Below the pieces are notes generated by a model. It saw nothing but the letters and a program-made list of their open reading frames with translations. It did no database searches and was not told the DNA's origin. DNA of 64,000 bases from Candidatus Tectimicrobiota bacterium (GTDB lineage Bacteria; Tectomicrobia; Entotheonellia; Entotheonellales; Entotheonellaceae): contig BPKO01000010.1 in assembly GCA_026005175.1 (NCBI GenBank), positions 1 to 64,000 of the forward strand. Direction: 5' to 3'. Shown piece by piece: positions 62,501 through 64,000 of this stretch. Made by a program: the position numbers and the translations under genes. Every line of letters begins with the position of its first letter. Position 1 is the stretch's first letter.

Positions 62501-62772
62501 ACCTGGGCTTTGCGCTGCGCACCCTGCCGGTGGCGGCGCGCCTGGCACGCCACCACCTTGAGGAAGCGGTGCGCCAGGGCCGCACCCTTGATATGCCAGG
62601 GCATCTGGCACGCGCCCTCTTCGACCTCGGGATGCTCTTTCAGGCCCGCCGGCAGCCGCAGGCAGCCGCGGCTTACCTGCACGAAGCCATGGCCCTGGCC
62701 GAGGCTCTGCCCCTCCCCCACCTCAAAGAAAAAGGGGACAGGCTCCTTTTTGCGCACGCCCCAAAAAAGTAG
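59503..62772 (+). CDS. Adenylate/guanylate cyclase-AAA ATPase-TPR regulatory protein with N-terminal zinc ribbon
   Basis: Large cytoplasmic signalling protein, 1,089 aa. N-terminal double-Cys ribbon CRHCGFTNPPGMNFCGRCG (DZANK type), class III cyclase domain (VLFADMQGYTPLAETLGEE and ELTGDGVLALFGAP with metal Asp pair; GIHTGPVVVGRVG), then an STAND-type ATPase (VGEAGVGKSRLLYEL; ILEDLHWSDGASQ), then TPR-like helical repeats from ~650. GTG 59503 with GAGGAGAAC upstream; the frame start at 59440 lacks a ribosome site. Such proteins are abundant in soil uncultured phyla. The last residues (KEKGDRLLFAHAPKK) lie inside a GGGGACAG repeat, so the native end is probably lost. Confidence 0.88.
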   Translation: MGCRHCGFTNPPGMNFCGRCGASLTAPLATEPSLSGYGQPEGERRHVTVLFADMQGYTPLAETLGEEAVYRLMEQVYKRLITAVHAEEGTVQELTGDGVLALFGAPVALEDAPLRACRAALAMQQQLEAIGVETEATYGVRPQLRVGIHTGPVVVGRVGTDLRMEFKAIGDTVNLAARLQALAEPGTVLLSAATYALVAPYVEALDLGWQAIKGKAVPQRVYRLGSVKAGAYGFEAALRRGLSPLIGREAELACLEEACAASRQGTLRVVHLVGEAGVGKSRLLYELQRRLAGSDSVCLVGHCTAHGRSTSFLPFIEVVRALFGLAAGADAAAVRAKLTQGLERLGLSPSMALPFLLVLLGVEESEAALRGLDGEIIGARTRELLLALVQCHARLAPTVLILEDLHWSDGASQELLEKLVAQDSGLRLAVLCSSRPTYVPPWPPQPHVTTLPLAPLSPESTRHLVQAQLGEGLLPAETLCRLVDKAEGNPLFAEELARYLREAGDGNRAALPEEIPIPESLQDLLQARLDRLSPPARRLLQVAAVIGRRFPLALASQVVVEEGDFAATLQELEAHALVYPEGDGQTYRFKHALVQDAVYATLLSARRAELHQQVAMAIETVYAGRLGEWTESLAHHWSQTARRDKTVHYLLRSGEKSLRVYALEAAASAFRQVLAHADATPEGVAETAWADALLGLVRVHYYESDFKGMIALLERYADRVAALADLRRGALLRFWLGYAYAFAARRDLAQPLLEQALALGERLQDEECIGYACLGLLYLHAFWTPLDTATSGMVHRLGARILALAERRDDVYLASKCLVGLALHATFRGHFAQALAYGEQTLDLGRRAGDPRTRAMGLWAQAWALVFEERFAEALAKAEEAARLSPHPVDRLAARGAQGAALALMGQSQEGLALLAEVRRQLAAGEQMFLATGVDVPYGAAQVLAGHWRAGVRWIHEAMQRSAAWGNTTQAMLGHLILGEIYLRMALRQERPPLAVLWRNLGFALRTLPVAARLARHHLEEAVRQGRTLDMPGHLARALFDLGMLFQARRQPQAAAAYLHEAMALAEALPLPHLKEKGDRLLFAHAPKK

Positions 62773-62786
62773 CCTGTCCCCTTTTT
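62729..62786. repeat. GGGGACAG hairpin repeat
   Basis: AAAAAGGGGACAGGCT (62729-62744) and its complement AGCCTGTCCCCTTTTT (62771-62786), 26 bp apart. It covers the end of the cyclase gene and the end of the convergent ThDP gene. It can fold as a 16-bp stem ending in T5 and thus also terminate transcription. Confidence 0.7.
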
Positions 62787-63357
62787 ATCCAAGGAGGGCT
62801 TGGCGGAAGCGGTACTTGGCCCAGGCGGCGTCGAGGGAGCGCCGAAAAGGCGGCGGGTCGCCCGCCGAGACTTTGAGCAGCACGAACACCGGCCCGGGTG
62901 CCTGCCGCAGGAGCGCTGACGCGGCGGCAAGCTCGGCTTCCTGCCACACGGTGCGCACCGTTGGGATGCCGGCCCCGGCGGCCATGGCCGCCAAGTCGAC
63001 ACCCAGCGCGGTGTGGCTCTTCTGGTAGCCGGTCTCGCCGTAGTGGCCGTTGTCGACGCAGAGAATGGCCAAGTTCGAGGGCCGCATCACCGCCACCGTG
63101 GCCAGCGAACCGACGTTCATCAGCAGCTCGCCGTCCCCCGTCACCACCAGCACGCGACGCCGGGGCTGGGCCAGCGCCAGCCCTAGCCCCATCATCGTCG
63201 CACCGCCCATGGCGCCGGCCAGAGCGAAGTAGTTGGCCCGCGGCTCGCAGAGATGGGCCACGTCGCGCGCCGTACCCGCCAGCCCGGCAATGATGAGGAA
63301 GTCGTCGGGGTTGCCAATGAGCTGCGGCACCGCCACCCGGCGGTCAAGCGTGCCCAC
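62785..63357 (-). CDS. ThDP-binding decarboxylase, beta (PP-domain) subunit
   Basis: C-terminal-type ThDP subunit, 190 aa, similar to the beta subunit of sulfopyruvate or phosphonopyruvate decarboxylase. MGGATMMGLGLALAQPRRRV, the binding motif VVTGDGELLMNVGSLATVAV and ILCVDNGHYGETGYQKSHTA. It pairs with the alpha-type subunit 42 bp upstream. The start is uncertain: an ATG with a much better ribosome site (GGGAGGAAGG, near 63,390) lies in a frame one base off and would join at about 63,360. I list the in-frame GTG. Confidence 0.8.
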   Translation of the reverse strand: MGTLDRRVAVPQLIGNPDDFLIIAGLAGTARDVAHLCEPRANYFALAGAMGGATMMGLGLALAQPRRRVLVVTGDGELLMNVGSLATVAVMRPSNLAILCVDNGHYGETGYQKSHTALGVDLAAMAAGAGIPTVRTVWQEAELAAASALLRQAPGPVFVLLKVSAGDPPPFRRSLDAAWAKYRFRQALLG

Positions 63358-63399
63358 GGCCGCCCTTTGCTTGTTCCTGCCCCATCGCCCCTTCCTCCC

Positions 63400-63915
63400 T
63401 CAGAAGGGCTTGGCGCCGATGAGGCGCTGGGTGAGCAGCACGGCCACCGCTTGTCCGGTCTTGTACACCATGGTGCAGGCCGCCTGCAGCGTCGCGGGGA
63501 CGTCTTCGGGCCGCTCCACGCGCAGGCAGACAAAGCCACAGGCTTCCAGAATGGGCTGCGCTGCCTGTCCCATGGGCATCTGCCAGGGGTTGCCTTCCCC
63601 AAAGTCACCGCGCATGCTGACCAGCACCAGCATGGGAAACTGCCCGCTCTTGACCAGGGAGAACATGTTGGCGCAGTTGCCCACGCCGCTTGACTGCATG
63701 AGTACCACGCCCCGCGCCCCGCCCAGGTGCGCCCCGGCCAGCAGGGCCACGCCCTCTTCTTCGGTGGTAAGCGGCACGGCGTGGACGTCGGGATCGGCCA
63801 AGGCGCGCGCGATGAGCACCTTGTGCCCGGCGTCGGGAACGTACGCAAACTGCGTCACGTCCCACTCGCGCAAGATGCGGTAAATCTCCTCAGGCCACTT
63901 CGGCTCCTCAGGCAT
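63400..63915 (-). CDS. ThDP-binding decarboxylase, alpha (Pyr-domain) subunit
   Basis: N-terminal-type ThDP enzyme subunit, 171 aa, like ComD/sulfopyruvate decarboxylase alpha. PDAGHKVLIARALADP, the activating Glu in VPLTTEEEGVALLAGAHLG, ARGVVLMQSSGVGNCANMFS, and MLVLVSMRGDFGEGNPWQMP. Split alpha and beta genes are normal for sulfopyruvate and phosphonopyruvate decarboxylases. ATG 63915. It follows another ThDP-enzyme tail at 63932, so the operon holds at least three ThDP-type modules. Confidence 0.83.
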   Translation of the reverse strand: MPEEPKWPEEIYRILREWDVTQFAYVPDAGHKVLIARALADPDVHAVPLTTEEEGVALLAGAHLGGARGVVLMQSSGVGNCANMFSLVKSGQFPMLVLVSMRGDFGEGNPWQMPMGQAAQPILEACGFVCLRVERPEDVPATLQAACTMVYKTGQAVAVLLTQRLIGAKPF

Positions 63916-63931
63916 GGCGTTCTCCTCTAAC

Positions 63932-64000
63932 TCACAGCACCGCTTCGATGAGGTAGGGCCCTGGCGCCGCCAGGCCGCGGCGCAGCTGCGCCAGGAGCGT
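63932..64000 (-). CDS. C-terminal fragment of a ThDP-type enzyme (partial, runs off the window)
   Basis: Only the last 22 codons are present: LLAQLRRGLAAPGPYLIEAV followed by L and TGA at 63934. GPxLIEA(V) is the standard end of acetolactate-synthase-like ThDP enzymes, so this is probably the 3' end of a paralogue. It lies 17 bp before the alpha subunit gene. Too little remains to name it. Confidence 0.5.
   Translation of the reverse strand, partial: TLLAQLRRGLAAPGPYLIEAVL

Overview
The window is 64 kb of very GC-rich, gene-dense bacterial DNA. It has strong AAGGAGG-type ribosome sites, many stop/start overlaps, and sigma70-like promoters of the TTGACA-17-TATAAT type. A PEP-CTERM sorting signal, multihaem c-type cytochromes and lipoproteins indicate a diderm organism. 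Three luciferase-like (LLM) flavin/F420 oxidoreductases, a PPOX-type protein, many acyl-CoA dehydrogenases and SDRs, a P450 with its ferredoxin and several aldolases suggest an aerobic organotroph from an uncultured lineage. Rokubacteria, Tectomicrobia or Desulfobacterota relatives would fit, but the sequence alone does not decide. No rRNA, tRNA, CRISPR array or prophage was seen.

Layout. 1-3.1 kb: minus-strand genes (MFS transporter, DUF2203, HAD phosphatase, HD phosphohydrolase) carrying many frameshifts. 3.3-5.7 kb: an XPD/DinG-like Fe-S helicase with an N-terminal nuclease domain. 6.6-13.9 kb: a six-gene minus operon (sugar phosphomutase, glycerate kinase, SDR, acyl-CoA synthetase, PEBP, methyltransferase). 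14-22.5 kb: DHH phosphoesterase, zinc ribbon, Uma2, D-aminoacylase, LLM, haem-oxygenase-like oxidase, HpaB-type hydroxylase and small proteins. 22.6-25.3 kb: RidA and two acyl-CoA dehydrogenases. 25.4-27.9 kb: a redox island made of a probable selenocysteine-containing AhpD-like protein, MsrB, MarR and DoxX. 28-34.9 kb: phosphotransferase, LLM, a P450/ferredoxin/CitE operon, an SDR and a two-gene cytochrome c operon. 35-41.8 kb: an EndoQ-UvrD fusion, LLM, PEBP, a PLD/OB pair, a 479-bp inverted-repeat element and a PEP-CTERM protein. 42-49.5 kb: enolase-superfamily enzyme, flavin monooxygenase-like protein, EgtB/SenA-like enzyme, SDR, ThDP enzyme and alcohol dehydrogenase. 49.6-55.3 kb: cupin dioxygenase, an autoregulated DUF6502/DUF5666 pair, and a LeuD/LeuC/aldolase operon. 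55.3-64 kb: FAD monooxygenase, PPOX, SDR, a duplicated carboxymuconolactone decarboxylase, a winged-helix protein, a cyclase-ATPase-TPR regulator and a split ThDP decarboxylase.

Most notable: (i) an in-frame TGA at the second position of a CxxC motif in an AhpD-like gene (25,581), followed at the expected distance by a SECIS-like hairpin with a G-initial loop; (ii) two promoters whose -10 box lies inside a perfect palindrome (MarR and DUF6502), the second apparently giving a leaderless mRNA; (iii) an endonuclease Q-helicase fusion; (iv) short GGGGTCAG/GGGGACAG repeats that end genes or bound a small element. About a dozen genes carry single-base frame shifts whose two halves both remain conserved. 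Outside the first 3 kb these look more like consensus errors than decay.
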